A stretch of 22,858 nucleotides of DNA, from assembly GCA_910583885.1 (NCBI GenBank), contig CAJUAC010000048.1, forward strand, positions 1 to 22,858. Direction: 5' to 3'. The notes below the pieces were generated by a model, which was given only the letters and a program-made list of their open reading frames with translations, was not told the DNA's origin and searched no databases. How positions within the stretch are numbered: position 1 is the first letter of the stretch; each line of letters opens with the position of its first letter. The translations under genes were made by a program, and so were the position numbers. Below are positions 21,560 to 22,858 of the stretch, piece after piece. This DNA is from an uncultured Oscillospiraceae bacterium (lineage in GTDB: Bacteria; Bacillota; Clostridia; Oscillospirales; Oscillospiraceae).

Positions 21560-22858
21560 TTACTGGCTAATTTCCAGGTTAGCGATTGTAGTGGCATAGA
21601 AACTCGCTCCACCCTCACAGACTACGATCAGATTGACCGGGTAGGTTCCCGGCGCCAGACGCCGTGTGGCCACGTAGCCGCGGAAACCGGAGTTTACATA
21701 TGCATAATTCCCAAATGCTTGGGCGACATCCGGTCGTTCATAGGGCTTCAGCTCGTGATACTCCCCGCCGGTTTCAATCAGCACCGTAGTCGGGGCGGCA
21801 CCGTGCAGGCTGTCTGTTGCCCACATGCTGATATCAAGCCCCGCCTCAGCTGCCATTACAATCGCCGTCCCATCTGGTGGGATACCATTGACCGAGTCCA
21901 CCACAAAATCCCCTTGGGCAATCTGATTTCCCGGGAGCGTAAAATTGTCTCTCCGTTCGGCAATGACATAGTCGTCATATGGATAGGTGTATTCTTTATC
22001 GCTGCCAAACAGGAAATAATGGTTCTCGCGAATATAGGGAACCGTCTCAAAAAAAGCGTCATCAAAGGGTCCGGGATATACGTTCAAGCGCCACATGCTT
22101 TCAGGCACATCTTCATAATGCTGCAATGTGTATGCCGCGGCCTTCATCGTATCTAAGAAGGGTTTCGCCTCCAGATCGTAATATCCCAACGATATCAGGG
22201 AAAAAAATATGAACAGACAGATTGGTATATAGTTGTGGATTGGCTTGAAGCAATCCGGCTTTTCCGCCTTTCGATATCCGACGATCATTAAATACATTGC
22301 CGCCGCAAACCAAATGGGGAGCGGGCAGTATTGGGTCCCCAAAACCCCCATTCCCAGGTACCGTCCGCCCAGGCTTCCGCCGCCTGACCTTCCCAGGGCA
22401 GTCATTAAAATACCGCCAAAGCAGAACCCAGCAGTTAGAATGGGAAACGCGAGCTTTGAAACCATCTTTTTTTCACAGATACGGCACAGGATGAAGATGC
22501 AGCCCACCAAAATACCGCTTCCTAAAAGCAGGGCGCTCCATTGGGTGTCATCCGTGACCCTCTCTGCTCCAACAAATGGTGACGCCAGCATCATAATAAA
22601 AGCCTTTAAAATATGCGGCAGTGTTTCTGGCTGGTCATGCACATCCCATGACCATACGCGGAAATATAGGAAATAGCATATTGCTCCGGATAACAGATAC
22701 GTGATATTAACCTTTGTAAAAAACCGTTTCCGTTCAAAGATCGTTTCCAGCATAAACACAGCCGTATATGCAATCCAGATGCCTAGCCCCTCCGCACGGC
22801 AGAATGTTGTTAAAATCGCAAAAAGCAGGGATATTGTTAAATGTTTACCATACCCCCC
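21560..22858 (-). CDS. Polytopic membrane protein with C-terminal extracytoplasmic domain (partial, N-terminus outside window)
   Basis: The frame is open to the window end, so the N-terminus is missing; the GTG/ATG around 22750-22759 is internal. Several membrane helices are visible (ISLLFAILTTF; YLLSGAICYFLYF; LLGSGILVGCIFILC; LPIWFAAAMYLMIVGY; YIPICLFIFFSLISLGYY). A soluble C-terminal half of about 200 residues follows (from LEAKPFLDTMK; ends ATTIANLEISQ). This layout resembles GT-C-type glycosyltransferases or O-antigen modification membrane proteins, but I recognise no specific family motif. Position ahead of a polyprenyl-sugar-synthase-like GT2 fits a membrane sugar transferase. Function not assigned. 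Confidence 0.75.
   Translation of the reverse strand, partial: GGYGKHLTISLLFAILTTFCRAEGLGIWIAYTAVFMLETIFERKRFFTKVNITYLLSGAICYFLYFRVWSWDVHDQPETLPHILKAFIMMLASPFVGAERVTDDTQWSALLLGSGILVGCIFILCRICEKKMVSKLAFPILTAGFCFGGILMTALGRSGGGSLGGRYLGMGVLGTQYCPLPIWFAAAMYLMIVGYRKAEKPDCFKPIHNYIPICLFIFFSLISLGYYDLEAKPFLDTMKAAAYTLQHYEDVPESMWRLNVYPGPFDDAFFETVPYIRENHYFLFGSDKEYTYPYDDYVIAERRDNFTLPGNQIAQGDFVVDSVNGIPPDGTAIVMAAEAGLDISMWATDSLHGAAPTTVLIETGGEYHELKPYERPDVAQAFGNYAYVNSGFRGYVATRRLAPGTYPVNLIVVCEGGASFYATTIANLEISQ

Noticed and set aside
1..22858. Prophage, CRISPR array, tRNA or rRNA
   Set aside because: No phage structural genes, no regularly spaced direct repeats and no RNA gene signatures were seen.

Overview
The window reads as a chromosomal piece of a GC-rich, flagellated, anaerobic clostridium, probably of the Oscillospiraceae type. 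I infer this from an electron-bifurcating NfnAB pair, a Firmicutes-like ATP synthase operon, purine-rich Shine-Dalgarno sites and a flagellin. No rRNA, tRNA or CRISPR array was seen. Genus is not decided by the sequence.

Layout. (1) 1-1868, minus: nfnB (gltA-like, cut by the window edge) and nfnA, with a good sigma-A promoter. (2) 2019-8362, minus: the complete ATP synthase operon atpB-atpE-atpF-atpHA-atpG-atpD-atpC. There is no separate delta gene: a delta C-terminal domain is fused to the front of alpha, and the a and c subunits start with signal-peptide-like leaders. (3) 8434-12878, plus: a cassette of a Hin/resolvase-type serine recombinase, two inverted 26-bp crossover-like sites around about 113 bp of AT-rich promoter-like DNA, a TnpB homologue that has lost two RuvC aspartates, a structured guide-RNA-like region, a divergent CsrA, and a flagellin. 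(4) 13024-22858, minus: a GDP-heptose and modified-heptose glycan cluster with a pair of small flippase-like proteins, a polyprenyl-phosphate-sugar-synthase-like GT2 and a large membrane protein cut by the window end.

The main discovery candidate is region 3. It looks like a flagellar phase-variation module similar in logic to Salmonella hin-fljB-fljA: a site-specific invertase flips a small promoter segment that controls an alternative flagellin together with repressors of other flagellins. Here the repressors would be an RNA-guided, nuclease-dead TnpB (TldR-like) and a CsrA-like RNA-binding protein. Inversion, the guide target and repression are all inferred; the catalytic substitutions and the inverted sites are visible directly.

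A second switch lies in region 4. A PLP-dependent sugar 3-dehydratase gene (ColD-like, His in place of the PLP lysine) is broken by a run of 19 G on its coding strand, the wrong number for an open frame. With the 4,6-dehydratase, 3,5-epimerase and reductase around it, this suggests a surface glycan whose heptose changes form by slipped-strand mispairing.
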